64,000 nucleotides of DNA, taken from contig NZ_BCYZ01000015.1 in assembly GCF_001598455.1 (NCBI RefSeq), positions 1-64,000 on the forward strand. The letters run 5' to 3'. Source of the stretch: Sphingomonas pruni NBRC 15498. GTDB taxonomy: Bacteria > Pseudomonadota > Alphaproteobacteria > Sphingomonadales > Sphingomonadaceae. Below are positions 1 through 7,061 of the stretch, one piece after another. The notes under the pieces were generated by a model. It ran no database searches. It saw nothing but the letters and a program-made list of their open reading frames with translations, and was not told the DNA's origin. The position numbers and the translations under genes were made by a program. Each line of letters opens with the position of its first letter. Position 1 is the first letter of the stretch.

Positions 1-89
1 TACAGAATCCCACGAGATTTCAGAGCATTGTCGCTGATCGACATGCTCGATATCTGGTCTGTCCTCACGTTGCAAATGAGGATCACCCG

Positions 90-416
90 ATGCGCAAACC
101 CCGCGATTTCGACGCCGAGTTGAAGGCGCTCAACGACAAGGCCAGGCAGTTGAGAGAACGCAAGGTCCATCAGCTGGGCGAACTGGTGATCGCGACCGGC
201 GCCGATGAACTCTCGATCGAACAGCTGACCGGACTGTTGCTGGCCGGCAAGGAAAGCAAAGATCCAAACGTGAAGGAGAGCTGGCGCAAACGTGGCGCCG
301 CGTTCTTTCAGCGCGAGCGGGGAGGCACTGGTAACAGCAATCGCGGCGACAATGGCGGCGCCGCGCAAAACGACGGCGGCACGCAATCGACTGCTGGCCA
401 GCCGCGCCAGAACTGA
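90..416 (+). CDS. TraC/TraD-family conjugal transfer accessory protein
   Basis: This 108-residue protein resembles the small TraC/TraD-type proteins encoded beside the relaxase in Agrobacterium-like conjugation systems, where they assist relaxosome assembly at oriT. A charged helical N-terminus (MRKPRDFDAELKALNDKAR) leads into a conserved QLGELVIATGA block at about residues 45-58, then WRKRGAAFF near 65-75 and a low-complexity Gly/Asn/Gln tail. The ATG has a plausible GAGGA ribosome binding site about ten bases upstream. A second family member follows 16 bases downstream. The usual next gene, the coupling protein traG, is missing, so this looks like a partial transfer module. Its function is assigned by family resemblance. 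Confidence 0.72.
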   Translation: MRKPRDFDAELKALNDKARQLRERKVHQLGELVIATGADELSIEQLTGLLLAGKESKDPNVKESWRKRGAAFFQRERGGTGNSNRGDNGGAAQNDGGTQSTAGQPRQN

Positions 417-432
417 CACGCGCGCCTGGGTC

Positions 433-654
433 ATGAAGCGCCGCGAGCGAACGCGACACTTGATCGAGCTTGGCGGCCTCGTCGCCAAGTCAGGGCTCAT
501 CGAACTTACCGATGACGATCGCGCCGTGATCTTTGGCTTGCTGTTGGAAAGCGCGGCGATATTGCGCAGCGACCAGCGCGAAAACAGCATTTTGGTTTGG
601 CGTCGGCGCGGGAAGCGCGGGTTTGAAGCTGGACAAGCGACCCCATTGGCCTAG
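433..654 (+). CDS. traD: TraD-family conjugal transfer protein
   Basis: This 73-residue protein carries the hallmark block RRERTRHLIELGGLVAKSGL followed by a Leu-rich helix and a basic tail (WRRRGKRGFEA). That pattern is typical of the small TraD protein (not the F-plasmid ATPase of the same name) in the traC-traD-traG operon of Agrobacterium/Rhizobium-type plasmids. The ATG at 433 is used here. The frame stays open upstream, and family similarity (ARTDTRAW) continues for roughly 12-15 residues before it, so the true start may be a non-ATG codon near 391. It follows the TraC-like gene closely and is probably co-transcribed. No traG or relaxase gene follows. Confidence 0.68.
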   Translation: MKRRERTRHLIELGGLVAKSGLIELTDDDRAVIFGLLLESAAILRSDQRENSILVWRRRGKRGFEAGQATPLA

Positions 655-750
655 ATCGTGACCCCATAAATGATCGTTGTCGCCTCACCGTGCGAACTTC
701 CGATATTGGGTGGAGAACGGAAATTGGCGATTGGGCGATTTTGTTCGAAA

Positions 751-1203
751 TTACCGAGCGCCCTCGAAGCCCCCTCGATGAATCCAATTGTCCTCAATAT
801 GCGAACGCCACGCTCTAAGCGACAATAGTTGGAGAGCGTCCTGATGCTCTCGCGATTGCACCCACCATCCCTGGCATTCTTCAGACAGCGACCGAAGAAG
901 AATACACTGTCTATCCGACATTTCGCAAAATTGCCCTTGGGCGGATGGACCGCGTTCGCGACGGTCCCAAAGCGCATATTCCAAATTATTCAGCCAACCG
1001 GCGCTGTAGAATTGCTCCGATAGCCCACCCATTAAATGTAGGAGGCCGCATGCGGCAGCCGTTTTGACCGATCCCGAAATCTGCATGAATTGAAAACCGG
1101 ATTGCACTCCCGAGGGCGTCCAGTCGGCAAGAATGTGACTGCTCCCAATATAAGATCGTGGATCATCTTCGGCTATATGGGGGTATTCGAATTGACCACG
1201 CAT
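751..1203 (-). CDS. Hypothetical protein
   Basis: This is a 150-residue protein of unknown function. Composition argues that it is real: Trp, Cys and Gln are spread evenly, and a C-terminal pattern (RCILLRSLSEECQGWWV) reads like a conserved helix with a Trp pair. No signal peptide or membrane segment is seen. The DNA of this stretch is less GC-rich than the window average, as expected for accessory DNA. It stands alone on the minus strand between the tra genes and the MucR-like regulator. The start at 1203 has no clear ribosome binding site and could lie further downstream. Confidence 0.5.
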   Translation of the reverse strand: MRGQFEYPHIAEDDPRSYIGSSHILADWTPSGVQSGFQFMQISGSVKTAAACGLLHLMGGLSEQFYSAGWLNNLEYALWDRRERGPSAQGQFCEMSDRQCILLRSLSEECQGWWVQSREHQDALQLLSLRAWRSHIEDNWIHRGGFEGAR

Positions 1204-1410
1204 CGCTGGTGTTCCTGATCGGCTTTGGTTGGAAAAGCTCTTGCCGGGTATCCAAAAAAAGGCGTTACGGTCGTCCGCTTTTGGGTCGGGAGCAGACTGG
1301 CCGCTTTATAAGTCTACGGGCTAGTCGCGATTTCCGCTACGCTGGCGAAACATCCATTTTGGCGGTAATTCGAACGGTGCAATCAAGAGCGCCGTTCCTT
1401 GGGAGAATTT

Positions 1411-1911
1411 ATGAGCGAAGACACTGCCCTCAATCCGGTGGAACTGGCGACCGAATTGACGATCGCCTGGCTATCCAATCCGAACACGCGTGCCACGGCC
1501 GACGAAGTGCCCGCGTTCCTTGCCAAGATGCATCAGGCGGTGAACGAACTCGCGACCCCGACGGCATCCGGCGAGCCTGCGGCTGAAGAAACCACTGCTG
1601 AATATATTCCAGCCGTCTCCGTCAGGAAGTCGCTCGCGTCAAAGGATCACATCATCTCGATGATCGACGGCAAGCCGTACAAGACTTTGCGGCGTCATCT
1701 GTCGACGCACGGCCTGACGCCCGACGAATATCGCGCCCGCTACAACCTCAAGGCCGACTATCCGATGGTCGCACCGACCTATTCTGAGCAACGTCGCGCG
1801 ATGGCGCACAAGATCGGTCTCGGAGCAAAGGGCCGGGCCGCACGCGCCAGCACACCTGTTGCCGCGTCCGCACCCGCCAAGCGCGCGCCGCGCAAGTCGA
1901 AGACGGCCTGA
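1411..1911 (+). CDS. MucR/Ros family transcriptional regulator
   Basis: This 166-residue Ros/MucR-family DNA-binding protein controls surface polysaccharide, cell-cycle or plasmid genes in alphaproteobacterial relatives. The family signature lies in the C-terminal half: KPYKTLRRHLSTHGLTPDEY, then RYNLKADYPMVAP and a basic tail rich in Lys, Arg and Ala. The zinc-finger cysteines of the classical Ros domain are absent: the positions before the RRHL helix read SKDHIISMIDG, with no Cys in the protein. It therefore resembles the zinc-free Ros-like proteins known in Mesorhizobium. The ATG at 1411 follows GGGAGAA by a few bases and is preferred to an upstream TTG at 1399. It converges on the MNT-HEPN gene. 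Confidence 0.85.
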   Translation: MSEDTALNPVELATELTIAWLSNPNTRATADEVPAFLAKMHQAVNELATPTASGEPAAEETTAEYIPAVSVRKSLASKDHIISMIDGKPYKTLRRHLSTHGLTPDEYRARYNLKADYPMVAPTYSEQRRAMAHKIGLGAKGRAARASTPVAASAPAKRAPRKSKTA

Positions 1912-1933
1912 ACATCAGCGAGCGTCGCGCGGC

Positions 1934-2848
1934 CTAGCCGTGCGACGCGAGCCGCTTTTCGCACGCCTCTTTCACGAGCTTTTGCAAAAGCTCGATCCGC
2001 TCGGCGAGCCATTCCAGCTCTTCCGGCGTGATCTTGTAATGCGGCGAGTAGCGGGCATTCACATAGGCCTGCTGCAGCAGTTCGAAACAGCGCCGACCAA
2101 ACTTGGTGTCGCGCGGCCAGACCTGGATCAGGTCGAGCACCAGCGGCTCGGCCTGGCTGCGCAGGAAGTTCAGCTTGTGCGACTTCGGGCTGTAGAGGGT
2201 CAGGGTCAGCAGGACACAGTGGTATAGCTGCTCCGTCGCTTGATGCAGCTCAAACACAGCCTTGTTCCGCCAGTACTCGTCGTCTCCCTCTGCCCGCTGA
2301 AGGTGGAACGTGGAGAGTGAACGCTGAGCGATGTTGAACCAACGGTCGAAATACTTCTGCGCCTCGGCTCGGGCTGACCGAACTGGCAACGGTCGAGGCG
2401 TTGCAAGCGGGAATCCTTCCGCTTCATAGAGCGCGATACCTTGCTCGATGGCGTCGATGAAAAACGGTCGTCCATGACTCAGATGCTCGTTCACTTCGGT
2501 GAGGCTATGCACGATGAACGTGACCGGCGCGCTGATGCGCTTGGAGATCGTAACCTCACGCAAGAAATGGTCGTCGGCCTTGGCCCAATATTCGACCGGA
2601 TCGGTCAGGCGCTTATCGTTGACCACGACGAGGATGTCATAGTCGGAATAATAGCCGCCGACCGGGTCTTCGACCCAATCGCCTCGCGCATAGGAGCCGT
2701 AGAGGATGACCTTGAGGATGCGGCCCTCTTTCTTCCATTTCTGGGTGGCAAGCGCCGTCGCCTCTTCGAATTCGGCGAACAGAATCTGCACGATACGTTC
2801 GAGGTCGCGCCGCTTCCGGTCGGGCAGATGATCGAGGTCGGTTCGCAT
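1934..2848 (-). CDS. Fused nucleotidyltransferase-HEPN domain protein
   Basis: This 304-residue protein has two domains. Residues about 10-140 form a minimal nucleotidyltransferase with the nucleotide-binding motif GSYARG at 51-56 and the metal-binding aspartates of SDYD at 69 and 71. Residues about 155-300 form a HEPN helical domain, recognizable from FELHQATEQLYHCVLL and the terminal RYSPHYKIT segment. Separate MNT and HEPN genes make up HepT/MntA-type toxin-antitoxin systems, in which the nucleotidyltransferase AMPylates the HEPN RNase. Here both are on one chain. The canonical R-x4-6-H RNase motif is not evident in the last helix (RYSPH is R-x3-H), so RNase activity is uncertain. A defence or element-maintenance role is inference. 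Confidence 0.82.
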   Translation of the reverse strand: MRTDLDHLPDRKRRDLERIVQILFAEFEEATALATQKWKKEGRILKVILYGSYARGDWVEDPVGGYYSDYDILVVVNDKRLTDPVEYWAKADDHFLREVTISKRISAPVTFIVHSLTEVNEHLSHGRPFFIDAIEQGIALYEAEGFPLATPRPLPVRSARAEAQKYFDRWFNIAQRSLSTFHLQRAEGDDEYWRNKAVFELHQATEQLYHCVLLTLTLYSPKSHKLNFLRSQAEPLVLDLIQVWPRDTKFGRRCFELLQQAYVNARYSPHYKITPEELEWLAERIELLQKLVKEACEKRLASHG

Positions 2849-2925
2849 TGCAGGTCATCCTAACGGCACGATCGCGCTACGGACAGCCTCGCCGGCAACG
2901 CAGTGAGACTGCCCGTATCCCATCG

Positions 2926-3192
2926 TCACTTCCGCTCCGTCAGCCATTTGAACAGCCGCTCCCAGATCGGCTCTCGCGTCGGGCAGTCGAGTGCATTGGC
3001 AATGCGGACCAGGCTGTCGGCAAAGTGTCGTTCCACCTCCTCGACGGTAAGCCCGGTCCGCTCGGCAATCTCCGGATAGTCCAGGTCCTCCAGCCGGATC
3101 GCGAGGAAGACTTCGCGCTGGAGCCTTGGCAGCCGCCGCACCGCACGTTCCAGCCGCGCGAGGTTCTCGGCTTCGCTCAGTTCCTGGCGCAT
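2926..3192 (-). CDS. Sigma-70 region 4 domain protein (sigma-like, no region 2)
   Basis: This 88-residue protein consists almost only of a sigma region 4 helix-turn-helix. It has the LARLERAVRRLPRLQREVFL helix, then LDYPEIAERTGLTVEEVERH, the segment that would contact a -35 element. Region 2, needed for -10 recognition and core binding, is missing, so it cannot be a complete sigma factor. It may act as a DNA-binding or anti-sigma-like adaptor. The ATG at 3192 overlaps the ardC stop codon (TGATG), so translation is probably coupled to ardC. The downstream neighbour is the MNT-HEPN gene in the same orientation. Confidence 0.78.
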   Translation of the reverse strand: MRQELSEAENLARLERAVRRLPRLQREVFLAIRLEDLDYPEIAERTGLTVEEVERHFADSLVRIANALDCPTREPIWERLFKWLTERK

Positions 3193-4088
3193 CACACCGC
3201 CTCCGGTGCAAAGGCGAGGAGATAATCCGCGGCCTTGCCGGCAGCGCTCGCCGCCCGGAAGATCGCCTTCTCATCCCCGCGCAACACCGCCAGCCAGTTG
3301 CCGATATAATCGGCATGGCGCACAGCCGGCTGGATCGACAGCGACGCACACGCGAAGGCACTGGCCATTTCCGCGACCAGTTCCTCGCGCGCATAGTCCA
3401 CGCTGCCGAACGCGCCCTTCTGATTGCGATCAAGACGGCTAGAATGGCCGGTCCAATGGCCAAGCTCATGCAAGGCCGTGCGATACCAGTTGATCCGCTC
3501 GGCGAACGCGGCCGCCGGCGGCACCGCGACAAAGTCAGCACCGGGTGAATAATAGGCCTCCCCTCCCCCGATCCGAAAGTCCGCTCCGCTTGTCCGGATC
3601 AACGCCTGCACGCTCGGGATCATATCGGCGTCCGCCGGGAGGTCGGGCGCGCTGGTCAAAGCTTTGGATAGTCCCTCGCACTGGTCGACATTGAAGACCG
3701 TAAACCGCTTGAGAAACGCAATCTGCCGCGCGTCGCGATCCTCGTCTGCCGCCCGCGCCTCCTCGCCCTTCGGCGTGAAGCGATCGGCATAACAGACGAC
3801 AGTCCCCCGCTCGCCACGCCGGACATTGCCGCCCAGGGCTTGCGCCTGCCGGTAGGTCAGCCAGCGCTGCGACGAATATCCGCCCTGGATCACCGCCGCC
3901 CATAGGATCAGCACGTTGATCCCCGAATAGCGCCGCCCGGTTCCGGCATTATGCGGCATGGTGCAGCCACACGCCGCGCTGTCCCAAGGCTGTACCCAGG
4001 GCAGCCTTCCTGCTTCCAACTCCGCGATTACCCGCGATGTCACCTCGGCATAAAGGCTCTGCCGGTTGGTCTCAGTTCCGTTGTCCAT
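3192..4088 (-). CDS. ardC: ArdC-type antirestriction protein (zincin metallopeptidase fold)
   Basis: This 298-residue protein fits ArdC, the antirestriction protein that shields incoming single-stranded transfer DNA from host restriction. The N-terminal ssDNA-binding domain (residues 1-135) has the family features SLYAEVTSRVIAELEAGRLPW, SGINVLILW and WLTYRQAQALGG. The C-terminal half carries the zincin motif HELGHWTGH (His207, Glu208, His211) and a downstream glutamate in EELVAEMASAF as the probable third metal ligand. The ATG at 4088 follows GGAGTAAGGAAG and is preferred to a TTG at 4103. It is co-transcribed with the sigma-like gene. A hairpin-rich region of about 215 bases lies just upstream. 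Confidence 0.9.
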   Translation of the reverse strand: MDNGTETNRQSLYAEVTSRVIAELEAGRLPWVQPWDSAACGCTMPHNAGTGRRYSGINVLILWAAVIQGGYSSQRWLTYRQAQALGGNVRRGERGTVVCYADRFTPKGEEARAADEDRDARQIAFLKRFTVFNVDQCEGLSKALTSAPDLPADADMIPSVQALIRTSGADFRIGGGEAYYSPGADFVAVPPAAAFAERINWYRTALHELGHWTGHSSRLDRNQKGAFGSVDYAREELVAEMASAFACASLSIQPAVRHADYIGNWLAVLRGDEKAIFRAASAAGKAADYLLAFAPEAV

Positions 4089-4103
4089 CTTCCTTACTCC
4101 CAA

Positions 4104-4603
4104 ACCACCGCAACCGGCGCCGGAATGGCGGGGTGGGCGGCAGGAGCGGACCGGCAGTCCCGCCGATCAAGGCGGGCCGCATCCGAAGGACCGGAACGAA
4201 GAGGAGGACTCCGGCGCAGCCGGAGTTGCGGCACGCCGCGGCGGGACTACAGAGCAGCGACGCCCACCCCGCCAGTTCGCGTGCCGGAGGCACGACGCCA
4301 TCGCGCCCGCGCGATGTCCGCTGGCCGGAGCTCCGCTCCGGCACACGTCATGTGATCGTCATCCGCATGGACCGAGACGCCGGAACGGCGACTCGGCGAC
4401 GCGCAAGCGACGTAGAGCGCGGTCATGCCGAAGGCGTGAGACGCCCTGGGATTCTCGCCTCAAAAGTCGCGCTTACGCCAGAGCATCTTTTTGGGCGCTG
4501 TGGGGCGCTATGTGGTGCAACTCGGCCCCACTCCTCTTGCGTGTGCTACCATAATCTCAATCCTGTTCGCGGGGCGCCAAAGCAACGCACACAGGATCGT
4601 ACC
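4104..4603. other. 500-bp gene-free, hairpin-rich region upstream of ardC
   Basis: No convincing gene is present: the frames open here have no family features. The first half is packed with short perfect inverted repeats. Arms 4127-4139 and 4261-4273 match over 13 bases (GGCGGGGTGGGCG and its complement). Between and beside them are local stem-loops at 4159-4176 (CCCGCC/GGCGGG), 4208-4226 (ACTCCGG/CCGGAGT), 4280-4294 (CGTGCC/GGCACG) and 4324-4342 (GCCGGAG/CTCCGGC). The second half, up to the AlpA start, contains a tandem GGGCGCT-type repeat near 4495-4515. Divergent promoters for ardC (-) and alpA (+) must lie here. Confidence 0.7.
4127..4273. repeat. Long-range inverted repeat enclosing two stem-loops
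   Basis: The 13-base arms at 4127-4139 and 4261-4273 are exactly complementary and enclose two smaller hairpins (4159-4176 and 4208-4226), forming a branched structure if single-stranded. It sits about 40 bases upstream of the ardC start. Leading-region antirestriction genes of conjugative plasmids can be transcribed from folded single-stranded promoters, and this layout would suit that; an oriT-like or replication structure is an alternative. Confidence 0.6.
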
Positions 4604-4825
4604 ATGACCGACAACCCCGACCGCATCCTCAGGCTCAACGCCGTCCTCGATCGCACCGGGCTCAGCCGCTCGACACTTTATCGCAAGGTCGACCAGGGTA
4701 CCTTTCCAGCACAGGTACAGATTGCTGCGCGCTGCGTCGGGTGGCGGGAAGCCGATGTCATCGACTGGATGCGCAATCCAATGTTCTATTCCGCCGAGAA
4801 CCCAGTCCATCGGGCGATACGATGA
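4604..4825 (+). CDS. AlpA family transcriptional regulator (first of a tandem pair)
   Basis: This 73-residue winged-helix protein of the AlpA/phage excisionase-like family contains RILRLNAVLDRTGLSRSTLY, followed by GTFPAQVQI and the WREADVIDWM recognition segment. AlpA-type proteins activate integrase/excisionase genes or act as excision directionality factors in prophages and integrative elements. The ATG at 4604 lies inside a longer open frame, but family similarity begins only there. The stop codon overlaps the start of the second alpA-like gene by four bases (ATGA), so the two are translationally coupled. No integrase gene is adjacent. Confidence 0.8.
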   Translation: MTDNPDRILRLNAVLDRTGLSRSTLYRKVDQGTFPAQVQIAARCVGWREADVIDWMRNPMFYSAENPVHRAIR

Positions 4826-5043
4826 ATGACACTGGCACAGCGTCGGATCGGTTCATCAAGCTGGATGAGGTGAAACGCCGCGTCGGCCTTGGCAAGTCGA
4901 TGATCTACAAACTGATTTCTGAAGGGAAATTCCCCGCACCTTACAAGCTCTCGCCCTTCGCCTCCCGTTGGAGCGATCGGGAGATCACCGCTTGGATTGA
5001 GGAGGTGAAGGACGGGTTCGAGGGAAAGAAACGGAAGCTCTGA
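4822..5043 (+). CDS. AlpA family transcriptional regulator (second of a tandem pair)
   Basis: This 73-residue AlpA-type protein has FIKLDEVKRRVGLGKSMIY, EGKFPAPYKL and WSDREITAWIEEVK, the classical order of AlpA motifs. It is closer to the canonical family than its upstream partner and shares its architecture but not much sequence, so the pair is an old duplication or two independently acquired regulators. Its start overlaps the previous stop (ATGA). It is the last recognizable mobile-element gene before metabolic cargo begins at 5.3 kb. The following 238 bases hold no gene. Confidence 0.85.
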   Translation: MNDTGTASDRFIKLDEVKRRVGLGKSMIYKLISEGKFPAPYKLSPFASRWSDREITAWIEEVKDGFEGKKRKL

Positions 5044-5281
5044 CCGCCCAGTTCGAAGGACATGCCCTCCGTCGCTTTCGAGGGGCAAGTGTCTTCCAGG
5101 CAGCCGGTTTTTCTCTTCAACACCCTAAGCGTGCCTCGAATAGGGCCTCGAGATTAGCGTCGTCCGCTTCCGACCCAAAAAGTCGCAATCGTGGATTTCA
5201 GCATTTCACCACGAGTTGATTGCCATCGCACCGCCGACGAGCGTCACGTTGAACATCGTGCCGGACCTATTCCGCCAGACC

Positions 5282-5665
5282 CTAGTTGGCGTGACCGCTG
5301 GTAACGTGCAGGATGTTGCCGTCCGGATCCCTGAACCAGATCACCCTGAGCGCGCCCCTGACATGGACGCCCTCCACCACCTTGTCGAAACCGTCGGGAT
5401 ATTCGTCGAGCGTCACTCCCTTGGCGCACAAGGTGACGGCGATCGCCTCGACCTCATCGCCGACTGCCCACACCACGGCATTTGCACGATTGGAGCCGGC
5501 AAAATCGCTACGATAGATATTTAGCTTTGTCTCGCCGGTTCCGAAGACGAACCCGTTGCCGTGATCGTCGATCAACGGCAGGCCGAGTATGTTGCCATAG
5601 AAGGCCTTGGCCCGAGCGAGATCGGCGCACGGCACAATCGCCGACGAAGCGTGGTTTTTGAGCAT
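5282..5665 (-). CDS. Glyoxalase/bleomycin-resistance superfamily (VOC) protein
   Basis: This 127-residue single vicinal-oxygen-chelate fold protein shows paired beta-alpha-beta-beta-beta modules: AIVPCADLARAKAFYGNILGL at the N-terminus and a C-terminal RVIWFRDPDGNILHV strand. VOC enzymes bind a divalent metal and act as glyoxalases, dioxygenases or drug-binding proteins. The substrate cannot be told from sequence. The ATG at 5665 begins at the family's conserved N-terminus; the longer frame extending to 5962 overlaps the upstream gene. It is preceded, ten bases away, by the 320-residue protein gene in the same orientation and is likely co-transcribed with it. Confidence 0.85.
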   Translation of the reverse strand: MLKNHASSAIVPCADLARAKAFYGNILGLPLIDDHGNGFVFGTGETKLNIYRSDFAGSNRANAVVWAVGDEVEAIAVTLCAKGVTLDEYPDGFDKVVEGVHVRGALRVIWFRDPDGNILHVTSGHAN

Positions 5666-5675
5666 GCCAGACCCG

Positions 5676-6638
5676 TCAGCCGATTGCCGCGGGATCGCTG
5701 GCCGGAAAGCTTTCTTCGAGCGCCTCGTCGAGTTTTTCCTGCAGGCGCAGCCCGTCTCCGGTCGGCCGCCCGGCCAGCCATAGCGCCACGTTGCGCACAT
5801 AGGTCCGGATCGAAGCCTGCGCCTCCGGCGAGTGGGCAAGCCCGTCGCCCGGCAGCTCGCTGACGAAGCTTGGGCAACCCTTGTTCGGGTCCCAATTGTA
5901 ATCGGCGAAATGGTGGAAGGTGGACTGGGCAATCGCGGGCCCGCCGTTCCGCCTCGGCTCAAAGGCCACCGCGAGGTTGAACGATCTGCCGCTCACCTTG
6001 CTCACGCCGGTGGCGATCACGCGCGCGGTCGGGTCTCCGGCGGGAGCATCGACCGCTCCTTCATGCGGATGTGAGGGGAAATAGCGGATCAGCCCGTTCG
6101 GTGCCTCCGGATCCCGGAGCACCGGATGCGGCGGATCGACCACGCTGACCTGTTGGAAGTCGCCATTCGCGCCAGAATGGTAATTGGGCCAGAGGATGTA
6201 GCCGGTCTCACGGTCATCGATCACGCGCCGGGTGGGATCGGGATCGAGATGCGCGCTATGGAAAAAATGCGCCGCACCGACGCCATCCAGCGTGCAGACC
6301 GAACTGCCCAAGTCCATATGGTCGCGCGTCACCAGCAGGCCGCGCCCGCTCTCGCGGAACCGGCCGATCGCAGCGCAATCTCCGGGATCGAGCCCGTCTC
6401 CGCCATCGACGGCGAACAGCCATAGCTCGTCGAAATCCGAATGATCGATCGTCGAAAGGATCGGATCAGGGCTGCCGGGCGTGGTGCGATCCCTGGCCGT
6501 CACCTCACAGAGCGGTGCCCCGTCTTCATCGGTCAATCCGGCGAGATAATCGCTCACCATCGAGAAGCGGCTTATGTTCCAGTCGTCCTCGGTTCCCGGG
6601 ATCGTCGTCTGGAGCAGGATACGGATCGGGGACGCCAT
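5676..6638 (-). CDS. Hypothetical protein, possibly ThuA/glutamine-amidotransferase-like fold
   Basis: This 320-residue protein is of uncertain family. The N-terminus (IRILLQTTIPGTEDDWNISR) and a central GLLVTRDHMDLGSSV segment recall the ThuA/class I amidotransferase-like fold, but no catalytic Cys-His pair can be assigned. Conserved-looking aromatic and His motifs occur in STFHHFADYNWDP. The C-terminus ends in EALEESFPASDPAAIG, a tail common on small soluble proteobacterial proteins. There is no signal peptide. A strong ribosome binding site (AGGAGG, eight bases upstream) supports the ATG at 6638. It is in an operon with the VOC gene. Confidence 0.7.
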   Translation of the reverse strand: MASPIRILLQTTIPGTEDDWNISRFSMVSDYLAGLTDEDGAPLCEVTARDRTTPGSPDPILSTIDHSDFDELWLFAVDGGDGLDPGDCAAIGRFRESGRGLLVTRDHMDLGSSVCTLDGVGAAHFFHSAHLDPDPTRRVIDDRETGYILWPNYHSGANGDFQQVSVVDPPHPVLRDPEAPNGLIRYFPSHPHEGAVDAPAGDPTARVIATGVSKVSGRSFNLAVAFEPRRNGGPAIAQSTFHHFADYNWDPNKGCPSFVSELPGDGLAHSPEAQASIRTYVRNVALWLAGRPTGDGLRLQEKLDEALEESFPASDPAAIG

Positions 6639-7061
6639 TAATTCCTCCTGGGCATTGGATGGCCGGACAGGTTGGACGCTCGATTGCCATCTTGGTGGCC
6701 GCAGGGCGAAACCGGAAAGGCTCCTGCGTTCATCACTCGGTTACGCCTGACCAACGCGGCTCACAAGCTGCTCCGCTATTTCGACCGGAGCTTCGGTCCA
6801 GCTTGTGGCACGGTCGCGCGGCGGGCGCATCTGGACAGGGGGATGTCCAATCAAGACCTTGGAAGGTGCAGGGCTCACCCTTGGGACAGGTGATGGGCGT
6901 GGGTTCCGCCCCTTCTGGATGACGCATTTCAATCGGGGCGCGTGGTGCTTTGGAAGATGAGCAACTGACCCTTTATCAGGGAAAGGCTCGACCAGCGCAT
7001 AGGTTTTGGAAGCGGCGGCGGCCGTTATCTTTCCGGGGCACAACCCGAAAGGCCTCGCTGC
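6639..7061. other. 423-bp intergenic region between divergent genes
   Basis: This spacer separates the minus-strand hypothetical gene from the plus-strand SDR gene and must hold both promoters. No family-like open frame and no strong repeat is seen. The only structure noted is a small hairpin with arms GACCG/CGGTC at 6783-6798. No -35/-10 pair can be assigned with confidence. Confidence 0.5.

Noticed and set aside
5282..5962. Long 226-residue version of the glyoxalase-family protein
   Set aside because: The first 99 residues overlap the neighbouring gene in another frame and carry no family features; the family starts at the ATG at 5665.
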